Translations under genes and position numbers: made by a program
Notes under the pieces: model-generated
Seen by the model: the letters and a program-made list of their open reading frames with translations, nothing else
Databases searched by the model: none
Told to the model about the DNA's origin: nothing
Assembly: GCA_963789075.1 (NCBI GenBank)
Contig: CAWBJQ010000011.1
Location: forward strand, 124,001 to 188,000
Direction of reading: 5' to 3'
DNA: 64,000 nt
Origin: DATATJ01 sp963789075
GTDB taxonomy: Bacteria > Acidobacteriota > Vicinamibacteria > Vicinamibacterales > CAVVIG01
In this document: positions 19,956 through 29,689 of the stretch, one piece after another
Numbering within the stretch: the first letter of the stretch is position 1
Layout: every line of letters begins with the position of its first letter

Positions 19956-20533
19956 TCAGTCCAATCGGCCTTCGAGAAAATTGCGCAGCAGGCGGCGCCC
20001 TTCGCCTGTGAGGATCGATTCGGGATGAAACTGCACGCCGTGAATCGGCCGCGTGCGATGGCGGAGGCCCATCACCGTCTGATCTTCCCGCGTCCTCGCC
20101 GACACCTCGAGCGTCGGCGGCAATGTCGCCTCGGTCGACCACGAGCGAGTGATAGCGGGACGCGGCGAAACCGGGCGCGACGCCGCGGAACACGCCGCGG
20201 CCATCGTGCTCGATGGTCGAGGTCTTCCCGTGCATCGGCACCGCGGCGCGAACCACCTCGCCGCCAAAGACGGCGCCGATCGCCTGGTGTCCCAGACAGA
20301 CGCCGAGGATGGGAATCGTACCGCCCAGCTCGCGAATGACGTCCATCGACACACCGGCGTCCTCGGGCCGCCCGGGCCCGGGCGAGATCACGACCTGCGC
20401 CGGCGACAAGGCGGCGATCTCTTCGACGGTCGCCGCGTCGTTGCGGACCGTCACGCACGTCGGCCCCCAGCTCGCCGAGGTACTGCACGAGGTTGTAGGT
20501 GAACGAATCGTAGTTATCGATGACAACGATCAT
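19956..20533 (-). CDS. trpG: Anthranilate synthase glutamine amidotransferase subunit, frameshifted
   Basis: About 190 residues. Class I glutaminase supplying ammonia to TrpE. N-terminal MIVVIDNYDSFTYNLVQYLG, oxyanion strand QVVISPGPGRPEDAGVSM, nucleophile Cys in PILGVCLGHQAIGAVFGG, and His/Glu in IHGVQFHPESILTGEGRRLL. Shifts lie near 20462 and 20115. Sits between trpE and trpD with minimal spacers. As in other bacteria it may also serve p-aminobenzoate synthesis; no separate pabA is seen. Confidence 0.92.
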
Positions 20534-20555
20534 GAACGACCATTTGCAGCCAATG

Positions 20556-22036
20556 TCAGAGCCCTTCCTGCGCCAGCTCGAGGGCGCGCAGGAGGGCCCT
20601 CGCCTTGTCGCGTGTCTCCTCGTACTCCGCCGCCGGATTCGAGTCGATGACGATGCCCGCGCCCGCCTGCACGTAGGCCTTGCCGTCCGACATGATCACC
20701 GTGCGAATGGCGATGCAGAAATCGAGATTGCCGGCGAAGTCGAGATAGCCGACCGCGCCCGCGTAGATGCCGCGGCCCGACGGCTCGAGCTCCTTGATGA
20801 TCTGCATCGCGCGCACTTTCGGCGCGCCCGACACGGTGCCCGCCGGAAAGCACGACACGAGCGCGTCCAGCCGATCGCGATCGTCGGCCAGCTTGCCCTC
20901 GACGATCGACGTCAGATGCATGACGTGCGAGAAGCGCTCGAGCCCCATGAACTGCGGCACGCGCACCGAGCCGTACTCGCAGACGCGTCCGACGTCGTTG
21001 CGCCCGAGATCGACCAGCATCACGTGCTCGGCGCGCTCCTTCTCGTTGCGCTTCAGCTCCTCGGCCAGCCGCATGTCCTCTTCGCCGGTCCGCCCGCGCG
21101 GCCGCGTGCCGGCGATCGGATGCGTCTCGACGCGCGAGCCTTCGACGCGCACCAGCATCTCCGGCGACGAGCCGACAATCGACACGCCGCCCATCCGGAT
21201 GAAGTACATGTACGGCGACGGGTTCACGTGCCGCAGCGCGCGATACACCGTGAACGGATCGGCGGCGACGTCGGCCTCGAAGCGCTGCGACAGCACCACC
21301 TGGTAGATGTCGCCCGCCGCGATGTGCTCCTTCGCCGTGCGCACCTGCGCTTCGAACTGCTCGCGCGTGTGGTTCGAGCGCACGTCGAGCGGCGGCCGGC
21401 TCGCCGGCGCGCGCGTGCGACAGGCTGCGCTCCAGCTCGCGCTCGAGAAACTGAATCTTCGCGCACGCGAACTGGTAGAGCGATTCGAGATCGTCGTCCG
21501 CCGTGATGCGGGCGTTCGCGATGATCAGAATCCGGTGCTGCACGTGATCGAACGCCAGCACCGTGTCGAACAGCATGAAGCCGGCATCGTCCGCGCCGTC
21601 CGGCGCTCGCGCCCGAGATCGCCCAGCACCGGCTCGAACCACGACGAGGCGCCGTAGCCCAGATAGCCGACCGCGCCGCCCGTGAAGCGCGGCAGATCCG
21701 GCACGAACGGCGACCGGAAGTCGGCCATCAGCCGGCGCAGCGTGTCGATGAACGGCCGCTCGCTCTCGGCTCGTCGACACCGCCGCGCTCGATCGTCGTC
21801 TTGCCGTCGCGCGACGCGGAGAATCAGAAACGGATCCTTGCCGAGGAACGAGTAGCGGCCCGACGTGCTCGCCGCCCTCGACGCTCTCGAGCAGGAACGC
21901 GTAGTCGGCGTGCTCCGCGATCTTGAGAAACGCCGACACCGGCGTCAGCAGATCGGCGACGATTTCCTTGCAGACCGGCACGAACGTGCCGCGCCGCGCC
22001 AGCTCCTTGAACTTCTTCAAACGACGTGATTTTCAT
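20556..22036 (-). CDS. trpE: Anthranilate synthase component I, frameshifted
   Basis: About 495 residues. Chorismate to anthranilate. The N-terminal region carries the Trp-binding stretch (TPVSAFLKIAEHADYAFLLE) and FTGGAVGYLGYGASSWFEPV. The catalytic domain has GDIYQVVLSQRFEADV, THPIAGTRPRGRTGEEDMRL, MLVDLGRNDVGRV, and YAGAVGYLDFAGNLDFCIAI to QAGAGIVIDSNPAAEYEET. The last 275 residues are in one frame; about four shifts affect the first half (near 22010, 21855, 21770, 21610). The ATG overlaps the aroDE stop as ATGA. Confidence 0.93.
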
Positions 22037-23515
22037 CGGCTCGTGAACTCCGCAAGCCGCTTCAGCGCGGCCTCCCGCATGACGCCCGCCGGCGGGCGCG
22101 TATCCGGTCCACCATTGGAACTGCTCGTGCGCCTGCGCGACGAGCATGTCGAGACCGCCGATCGTCTCGACAGCCCGGCCGTCTCCGCCTCGCGCAGCAG
22201 CCGCGTCATCGGCGGGTTGTAGATCAGGTCGTAGACGCAGCGTCCCGTCAGCGCGTCCGCGGCGCAATCGGCGTCTCGTCCGACGTGCGGGTGCATGCCG
22301 ATCGGCGTGCAGTTGACCAGCAGATCCCAGCTGCCCGGCTCCGGCGGCCACGGACCGGCCGTCGCCGACGCTCAAGCGCCGCCACTTCTTCGGCCTGCCG
22401 CACGGTCGCGCGCGTGCACCGCACGACGCGCGCCGCTCGACGCCAGCGCGATCGCCACGGCGCGCGCCGCGCCGCCGGCGCCCAGCACCGCGACGCGCGT
22501 GTTCGCCAGCGGCGCCCGGTCGCGCAGCGGCTCGAGGAAAGCCGCTCGACGTCGGTGTTGCCGCCGATCCACCGGCCGTCCGCGACGCGGATCGTGTTGA
22601 TCGCGCCGATCCGCCGCGCCACGGCGTCAGCCTCGTCGACACCGCTCGAACAGCGCCACCTTGAAGGGAATCGTGACGCTCGCGCCTTTCACGCCGAGCG
22701 CCTTGCGCGAACGCGCACGAAGTCGTCGGCGTCCGCGGCCGGAAACGGCAGGTAGACCGCGTCGAGCCGCGCCGCCGCGAACGCCGCGTTGTGCATCGCC
22801 GGCGACACCGAATGCGCGACCGGCGCGCCGACGAGGCCGTAGATCGCCGTCGGCTTCGTCATCGAGCGGAAGCGGTACTGCTCGAGGAGCGTCGCCGCGG
22901 TGAGCTGCCCGACGTCGCGGAGCTCGCCGGCGTACGTCCACGCCGACCCGAACCGCGCCGCGAGCACGCGCGTCGCCAGCCCGCGCTCGCCCATCGCCGA
23001 TCAGCACGAGCGCCGCTCTGCCGGCCGCTGTCCTCGCGCCGAGCTCGAGCAGCGGCAGGCAGTCGCTCAGCCGCGTCATCTTCACCGCCACCTTGACGAC
23101 TTCCGCGCCGGTCGATCGCATCGCGTGCAGCGCGCGCCGCGCAGATCGACCGGCACGCCGTCGAAATCGTGCGACGACAGGACGATGCGCCGGCCGCCGG
23201 CGTCGGGCGACGAGATCGTCGAAGTGCGCGCGCCACTCGACGTCGACGTACTCGGCGCCGAGCGCGAGCGCCTCGGTCGAGCAGCCGCTTGCGCTCTTCC
23301 TCCGGACCCGGTGAATGCGCCGCCTTCCCACGCCGGCCGGCACGTGACGATCACCGGCCGGCGGCGGCCGGCGAGCGCGCCCGCCACATCCGGGATCGCT
23401 GACCGAGTCGAGCCGCAGCTCGACCAGGTCGGCGTCGGCCACCGCGTCGCGCCGCCGGCGCAGCTCCGCCATCGTGGGCGCGGTGACGGTGACGACAGAG
23501 CAGCGGTTTCGACAT
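22033..23515 (-). CDS. aroDE: Bifunctional 3-dehydroquinate dehydratase / shikimate dehydrogenase, frameshifted
   Basis: About 490 residues joining a type I dehydroquinase (TMAELRRRRDAVADADLVEL; VKVAVKMTRLSDCLPLLELG with the Schiff-base Lys; GQLTAATLLEQYRF at its end) to a shikimate dehydrogenase (AIYGLVGAPVAHSVSPAMHN; GVKGASVTIPFK; GAINTIRVADGRWIGGNTD; NADP loop VAVLGAGGAARAVAIAL; VYDLIYNPP). There is no stop or start between the halves. Seven or more net shifts are present. The ATG at 23515 is chosen because PLLCVTVTAPT is the normal strand 1; it sits only nine bases past the attenuator U-tract and lacks a clear Shine-Dalgarno sequence. First gene of the supercluster. Confidence 0.88.
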
Positions 23516-23523
23516 CAGATCAA

Positions 23524-23563
23524 ATAAAAAAGCCTCTTCAACCGTGTCAGGCTGAAGAGGCTT
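23524..23563 (-). terminator. Attenuator terminator upstream of aroDE
   Basis: Read on the minus strand: AAGCCTCTTCA, a 12-base loop, TGAAGAGGCTT, then a run of T. This is a perfect 11-base-pair stem with a U-tract, located before and not after a gene. It would stop transcription entering aroDE-trp-tyrA unless an alternative fold forms. Confidence 0.9.
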
Positions 23564-23589
23564 GGTCATCTCAGTCGCGCGGTGGCAGG

Positions 23590-23697
23590 TCAGGCCAAGG
23601 CGGATGCCTCTTCGGAAGTGCCCCAATACCACCACGCCGACCGGAACACGCCGGCCGTGCGGGCCGCATCGGCGTCGAAAGAGATGTACAAGGGCAC
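23590..23697 (-). CDS. Aromatic amino acid leader peptide (WWYW)
   Basis: A 35-residue frame ending SAWWYWGTSEEASALA and a TGA. The run Trp-Trp-Tyr-Trp (codons at 23623-23634) in so short a peptide is the mark of a ribosome-mediated attenuator. The start is uncertain: GTG at 23697, TTG at 23691 and GTG at 23649 are in frame, none with a strong Shine-Dalgarno sequence. A promoter lies about 25 bases upstream of the first. Stalling at the Trp/Tyr codons would leave the antiterminator segment free; completing translation would mask it. Confidence 0.75.
   Translation of the reverse strand: MPLYISFDADAARTAGVFRSAWWYWGTSEEASALA
23606..23613 (-). promoter_or_regulatory. Antiterminator segment in the aromatic leader
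   Basis: The minus-strand octamer GAAGAGGC inside the leader peptide gene is identical to the 3' arm of the terminator and therefore complementary to its 5' arm (GCCTCTTC). Pairing of this segment with the 5' arm would block the terminator. It begins 10 bases past the last Trp codon of the leader and 13 bases before the leader stop. Confidence 0.75.
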
Positions 23698-23720
23698 TCG
23701 ACCAACCACGGAATGCTCGG

Positions 23721-23750
23721 ACGATATCAGACGCGCCCGATCGGTGTCAA
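23721..23750 (-). promoter_or_regulatory. Sigma-70-type promoter of the aromatic leader
   Basis: Minus strand: -35 TTGACA (23745-23750), 18-base spacer, -10 TATCGT (23721-23726). Expected transcription start near 23714, giving a leader transcript of about 200 bases before aroDE. Confidence 0.65.
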
Positions 23751-23769
23751 CCCGATCGCCCATTTCTCC

Positions 23770-23798
23770 TTGACCAGCAAGCACTTCTCCCGTATAAC
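23770..23798 (+). promoter_or_regulatory. Sigma-70-type promoter of the S55 peptidase gene
   Basis: Plus strand: -35 TTGACC (23770-23775), exactly 17 bases, -10 TATAAC (23793-23798). A start near 23805 leaves only about nine bases before the ATG at 23814, so the message would be nearly leaderless. It is back to back with the aromatic leader promoter. Confidence 0.65.
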
Positions 23799-23813
23799 GG
23801 GATTGAACCATCC

Positions 23814-25690
23814 ATGCCACTGCACCGGCTCGCCGTCGTCGCTGCTGCTTGCCGCCGCCGGCCCTCGTCCGGTCTGCGCGCCTCCGCGCCGCAGATGCGC
23901 GATCGCGGAGATCCGTCCGGGCATGATCGGCATCGGCCGGACCGTCTTCGACGGCACGCAGGTCGAGGAATTCAAGGTGCAACATCCTCGGCGTCCTCGA
24001 GAACGTCATCGGCACGCAGCGCAATCTGATCCTCGCCCGGCTCGAAGGCGGTCCGCTCGCCAAGACCGGCGTCATCGCCGGCATGAGCGGCAGCCCGGTG
24101 TACATGGACGGCCGGCTGATTGGCGCCGTCTCCTACGCGCTCGGCAGCTTCTCGAAGGAACCGATCGCCGGCATCACGCCGATCGCCGAGATGACGGACG
24201 CGACGGCGTTCAACGCGACGCGCGGCCGTCCGCGCGCGCGCGTGCACGTCGAGTTTCCGCTGACGCGCGAGGGCCTGACGCGCGCGTTTCGCAAGGCGCT
24301 CAACTGGAATCGTCCGTTTGCCGATCGGCCCGACGACGCGCAGTCTCGCCGGCATGCAGCGGCGTCGCCGGGACTGGCCGGCGGCGAGCTCGGCGACGCT
24401 GCTGCGGCCGATCGCCACGCCGCTCGTCATGTCCGGCTTCGAGCCGGAGCGTCGCCGACACGCTCGGCGGCGCGTTCCGCGATCAGGGCTTCCTGCCGAT
24501 CGGCGGCGGCGCGGCCGGCGCGCGCGCCGGCGAGATGCCGTTCGACGGCCCGCTCAAGCCGGGCGACGCGATCGGCGTCGATGTTCGTCAACGGCGATCT
24601 CGAGCTCGGCGCGCACCGGCACGGTCACGCACATCGACGGCGACCACGTCTACGCGTTCGGCCATCCGATGTACAACCTCGGGCCGACCGAATTCCCGAT
24701 GACGCGCGCGTACGTCTACACGGTGCTCCCGAGCCTGTTCTCGTCGACGAAGCTGTCGACGCACCGGCGAGGTCATCGGCACGTTCCTGCAGGATCGCGC
24801 GACGGCGATCGCCGGCCGCCTCGGCGCCGGCGCCGCACGCTGATTCCGGTCACGCTGACGCTCGAGTCCGATCGCGGCGCCGACGCGCACCTTCCACTTC
24901 GGCGTCGTCAACGACCAGCTGTTCACGCCGCTCATGAGCGTACGCGAGCCTCGCTGAACACGCTCGGCTCGTACGAGCGGCAGTATCGGCGCGTCGACGT
25001 TCAGCGTCCACGGCAAGGCGACGCTGAAGAAGCACGACGCCGATCACCTTCGACAATCTCTTCTCGGCGGCGACTCGCCGTCGCATGGGCGCGGCCTCCT
25101 ACGTCGTCGCGCCGATCGCGGCGCTCGATCGGCAACGACTACGAGAAGGTCGAGCTCGAGGGCTCGACCTGACGATCACGTCCACCGAGGAGCCGAAGAC
25201 CGCGACGCTCGAGCGCGTGTGGATCGACGACCCGCGGCCGCGCGCCGGCCGGACGGTGCCGCTCAAGGTGCTGCTGCGCACGTATCGCGGCGAAGAAGTC
25301 GCTGCGGACGCTGCCGATCGAGATTCCCGCCAACGCGAGCGGCACGCTGTCGCTGCTGGTGTCGGACGGCGCGCGGCTCTCGCCAGATCGAGCAGCGCGA
25401 AGCGCGCACGCCCGCAGCCGCGCAGCGTGCCGCAGATGATCCGCACGCTCAACAAGGCGCGGCGCAACAACACGCTGTACGTGAAGCTGCTCGGCTCGGA
25501 CGCCGGCGCGGTCGTCAACGGCGAGCTGCTGTCGTCGCTGCCGCCGTCGGTGCTCGCCGTGCTCGAGGCCGACCGCAACGGCGGCAACTTCAACCCGCTG
25601 CACAGCGCGACGCTCGGCGAGTGGGAGCTCGCGACCGACCACGCCGTCAGCGGCTCGCGGACGCTGACGATCACCGTCTCGCCGAACTAA
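23814..25690 (+). CDS. SpoIVB-like (S55) serine peptidase domain protein, frameshifted
   Basis: About 620 residues with many shifts. Opening EIRPGMIGIGRTVFDGTQVE is the standard start of the SpoIVB peptidase domain. Nucleophile Ser lies in VIAGMSGSPVYMDGRLIGAV, and the partner His in VYAFGHPMYNLGPTEFPMTR. The C-terminal part, e.g. NKARRNNTLYVKLLGSDAGA and the end SGSRTLTITVSPN, resembles the long acidobacterial members of unknown substrate. The start ATG gives a short hydrophobic N-terminus, probably an export signal disturbed by a shift. Likely envelope-located. Followed within 60 bases by a beta-propeller protein on the same strand. Confidence 0.8.
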
Positions 25691-25745
25691 CGGGCGGTCT
25701 TCTCTCCAGTCTTCAACATATGGCTAATGTCACGTCCTGCCGTCG

Positions 25746-27992
25746 ATGCGCGCGCTGTCGCTTTCGCCGTGCTGCCGCGGCTCGTCGCTGTCCGCATCGT
25801 CGCCGAAGTTCTTCCAGGCCGCCACGCAGGCCGATTTCCTGAAGGGCGACGTCGAGAACCTCTCGATCGACAGCCGCGGCCAGCTCGTCGCTCGGGCCGG
25901 CGACCGAGCTCGTCTACGAAACCGCCGCGCCGTTTCTCTGGTCCGTCGTCGGCGGCACCGACGGCTCGCTCTTCATCGGCACCGGCAACGACGGCAAGGT
26001 CTTCCGGATCGACGCGCAGGGCAAAGGCTCGCTCGTTCTTCGACGCGCCGGAGCTCGAGGTGCACGCGCTCGCGCCGGCGCCGAACGGCGGCCTCTACGT
26101 CGGCGACGTCGCCCGACGGCAAGATCTACAAGGTCGATCGCAACGGCACCGGCGACCGACGTTCTTCGATCCCGACGACAAATACATCTGGGCGCTCGCG
26201 TCGGACGCGAAGGGCAACCTGTACGCCGGCACCGGCGACAAGGGCGTCGTCTACAAGATCACGCCCGACGGCAAGGGCACGCCCTTCTACCAGACGAAGG
26301 CGACGCACGCGACCGCGCTCGCCTTCGACAAGGCCGGCAATCTGCTCGTCGGCACCGAGTCGCCGGGGCGCGTGCTGCGCGTCGATCCGGACGGCAAGGC
26401 GTTCCTCCTCCTCGACTCGCCGTTCCAGGAGATCCGCGCGCTGCGCTTCGACGACAAGGGCATGCTGTACGTCGCCGCGCTGAGCGGCCGTCCGCCAGCG
26501 GCGCGGCGCCGTCGTCGCCGGACGATCACGGTCGATCGTCCGACGCCGGCGACGCCTCGCGGGCGCCAGTGCCGTCGGTGTCCGCCGGAAATCACCTCGA
26601 TGTCGATCGTCGACGTCTCCGGCGGCGCCGGCTCGACCGGCATCGACGCACGAGGATCGCCGCGCGCCGAAAGGCGCCGTCTACCGCATCGCGCCCGATG
26701 GCCTGTGGGATGAGCTGTGGGAATCGCGCGACGACTCGCCGTACGATCTGGCGTTCGACGCGCACGGGCGCGCTCGTCATCGGCACCGGCAGCAAGGGCA
26801 AGATCTACCGGCTCGAAGGCGATCCGCTGCGGCCGACGCTGCTCGCGCGCGCGAGCGCGCAGCAGGTGACGGCGTTCTACAAGGACGCGCGCGGCCGGCT
26901 GCTACTACGCGACGGCGAATCCGGGCAAGCTGTTCCGGCTCTCGAGCCGAACGCGCGCCGCGCGGCACGTACGAGTCCGAGCCGCGCGACGCGCAGATGG
27001 TGTCGACGTGGGGCGCGCTCAGCTGGCACGGGCACGTCCCCGCCGGCAGTCAGATCGAGCTGTTCACGCGCTCGGGCAACACCGAAACGCCCGACGACAC
27101 GTGGAGCGCCTGGTCGGCGCGCCTACACGGCGTCGCGGACGGCTCGCCGATCACCAGCCCGAAGGCGCGCTATCTCCAGTGGCGCGCCGTGCTCACGGGC
27201 AAGGCCGACGGCCCGGTGCTCACGTCGGTGACGGCCGCGTATCTGCAGCGCAATCTCCGGCCGCAGGTCCGCTCGATCACGGTCCATCCGCCCGGCATCG
27301 TCTTTCAGAAGCCGTTCACGACCGGCGATCCCGATCTCGCCGGCTTCGACGATCAGACGACGCCCGATCGCAAGCTGGCGAACGCCGCGATGACCGCGCA
27401 GACCGGGCCGGCAACTCGCCCTCGCTCGGCCGCCGCACGTATCAGAAGGGGCTCCAGACGCTCGTCTGGAACGCCGACGACGAGAACGACGACGACCTGG
27501 TGTACGACGTGCTCTACCGCCGCGAGGGCGAGACGACGTGGAAGATGCTGCGCCGCGGACGTGACCGACCCGATTCTCGTCTGGGACACGACGACGGTGC
27601 CGAACGGCACGTACTTCGTTCGCGTCGTCGCGTCGGACGCGCCGTCGAACCCGCTGGGCACGGCGCTCACCGGCGAGCTCGACAGCTCGGCGTTCGACAT
27701 CGACAACACGCCGCCGACCATCGTCGTCTGCAGCGTCGCGCGTGGAGCGCGGCCGCACGATCGTCACGTTCGACGTGAAGGACGATCACTCGCCGATCCA
27801 GCGGGTGGAGTTCTCGCAGGACGGGCAGCAGTGGCGCGGCGTCTTCCCGGTGGACGGGATCGCCGATTCGAACGAGCGAGCACTACGAGCTGGCGATCGA
27901 CGGGCGAGCTGGCCGAGCGCGGGCTGACGCTGCGCGCGAGCGATTCGATGAACAACGTCGCGACGGCGCAGGTCGACGCGCCTCGTAAATGA
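25746..27992 (+). CDS. Secreted beta-propeller / fibronectin-like protein, frameshifted
   Basis: About 745 residues. Repeated propeller blades of the form GTGNDGKVFRIDAQGKG, GDKGVVYKITPDGKGTPFYQ and GTESPGRVLRVDPDGKAF run through the first half, with another at GTGSKGKIYRLEGD. The second half has Ig/fibronectin-like strands (NTETPDDTWSAWS, DVLYRREGETTWKML, PNGTYFVRVVASDAPSNPLG, HSPIQRVEFSQDGQQWRGVF). At least six shifts. The N-terminus, probably a signal peptide, is scrambled, so the start is approximate. No catalytic motif is seen. Proximity to the S55 protein suggests a shared envelope task, unproven. Confidence 0.72.
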
Positions 27993-27993
27993 C

Positions 27994-28021
27994 GGGATTT
28001 GGGATTCGGGATTTGGGATTC
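27994..28021. repeat. Four tandem 7-bp repeats GGGATTY
   Basis: GGGATTT GGGATTC GGGATTT GGGATTC directly follows the propeller gene stop. No inverted partner was found nearby. Confidence 0.8.
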
Positions 28022-28083
28022 GCGTAGGTTGTAGTCGCCGCGGTCCTTTACTGGACGCCGACGTCACGCGGTGGACTCGGCGC

Positions 28084-28925
28084 TCAGGCGACGCCGATAG
28101 CGGACCGCGTATCCAGCGACGCGGTGCGCTTCTTCACGACCGGCACGACCGGGTCGAGCGCGTGATGCTTCTTGCCGCGCACGGTCGTGTGGGCGACGAG
28201 CCAGATCATGTTGACCGCGATGCGGCAGCCCTTCCCGCTGCGCGGGCTCGAATCGCGCGCGCGACACGGCGTCCATCAGATTCTCGACCACGCGCGCCTG
28301 CGTCCACGCCGGCCGCGGCCGCTGTTGGCTCGCAGCAGCTCGAGGTTCACGACCCGTCCTTCGCGCGTCACGACCGCCGCCAGCGCGAACACGGCGTCCT
28401 CTTCGGCGCTCGGTCGGCCGAGAAGGCGGCGTCGAGCGCGCGCGGCATCAGAATACGCGCGTCGAGCGCCACCGGATTCGCGTTCGACCCCGGCGTCGCC
28501 AGCAGGTTCACGATGGCCGCCAGCGAATCGGGCCGCTCGCTGGTGGCGAAGCGCATCATGCCCAGCATGATGATCACGCAGGCAATCGTCGCCACGGCGG
28601 CGCCGACGCCGGCGTAGACCAGGTGCATGTCGTCGAACATCTCGCGGACGCGGACCAGAAACGACGATGCGTGCTCGGCGGCGCAGGCGGCTGACGACCG
28701 CAGGCGGTGAACGCGGCGGACTTCCTCGCGCGAGAGGGTCGATCGGCCGGGCGCCGTCGCCCGCAGCGCCGCGCGCGACGAACCGCAGCTCGGCGACTGG
28801 TTCGGCGCACTCGCGCACACCACTCGAGATGCGCGCCGACCGCGATCTGGTCGCTGACCGGCAGCTCGTGGTCGTGGAACGCGTGCAGCCGGCGACGCGT
28901 CGGCCGCGCAGCTCAGCGTCTTCAT
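28084..28925 (-). CDS. Anti-sigma factor with zinc-finger domain and C-terminal TonB-like region, frameshifted
   Basis: About 280 residues. The N-terminus has the zinc-binding anti-sigma pattern, LHAFHDHELPVSDQIAVGAH followed by CxxC. A membrane helix (VGAAVATIACVIIMLGMMRF) follows. The distal domain contains VVTREGRVVNLELLRAN and VENLMDAVSRARFEPAQREG, reminiscent of TonB C-terminal domains. Four or more shifts. The ATG overlaps the end of the sigma factor gene, so the pair is coexpressed. It should hold the sigma factor at the membrane. The stop at 28084 follows the frame PVVKKRTASLDTRSAIGVA. Confidence 0.78.
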
Positions 28926-29554
28926 GCGCGTCCTCGCTTCGTGCAGCTCGAGGCGCAGCGCCTGGCGCGCGCGCGTCAGCCGCGACTTCACGGTGCCGAC
29001 GGCGACGCCGAGCGAAAACGCGATTTCGTCGTAGCTCAGGCCGTCGATCTCGCGCAGCACGATGGCCGTGCGCTGATCGAACGGCAGCCGGTCGAGCGCC
29101 GCCTGCAGACGGGCCGCGAGCTCCTTCTGCGCGAGCACGCGATCCGGCGTCGCGTCGCGCCTCGGACAGGAACTCGCCGTGCGTCGCCACGATGCTCGTC
29201 GAGCGACACCTGATCGGCGCGGTGGCGCCGGCGCCAGAACCGGTGCCGGTTGCGCGCCTGATTCACCGCGATGCGGTAGATCCAGGTGCGCAGGCTCGAC
29301 TGGCCGCGGAAGCGATGAATGGTGCGGAAGACGCGGAGGAAGACTTCCTGGGAGAGGTCGAGCGCTTCGTCGCGGTCGCCGAGCAGGTTCATGGCGAGCT
29401 GGACGACCATGCGCTGATGCTCGCCGACCAGCTCGGCAAACGCCGCTTCGTCGCCGGCTGCACACCGCTGCACGAGCGCGGCTTCGCGACCGCCGACGTC
29501 TGACCAACTGACGACGCGCGCTTGCTTCACGAGGTCCCCGGAGATTAAAGCCAC
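28924..29554 (-). CDS. ECF sigma factor, frameshifted
   Basis: About 205 residues. Region 2: ALVQRCAAGDEAAFAELVGE, RDEALDLSQEVFLRVFRTIH and SLRTWIYRIAVNQARNRHRF. Region 4: RLPFDQRTAIVLREIDGLSY and DEIAFSLGVAVGTVKSRLTR. Two shifts near 29210 and 29160 in the linker. It continues into the start of an anti-sigma gene, the usual ECF arrangement. An ATG at 29554 gives 25 residues ahead of region 2; a later start is possible. Confidence 0.88.
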
Positions 29555-29689
29555 GTGGCTACGACTCCTTCGACTATAACAGGTGACCCATCGGGAGGCC
29601 AGCGCGTTGGCCTTGAACAGTTAGACCCCGGTTCCATCCGAAGGTTCCGGGGGCGCGTCCAGCGAGCGTGAGTTACGATAGGCGCCGCC

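Noticed and set aside
23590..24105. A 171-codon minus-strand gene overlapping the S55 peptidase
   Set aside because: Only its last 35 codons lie downstream of the promoter and make sense as a leader peptide; the upstream part is antisense to the peptidase.
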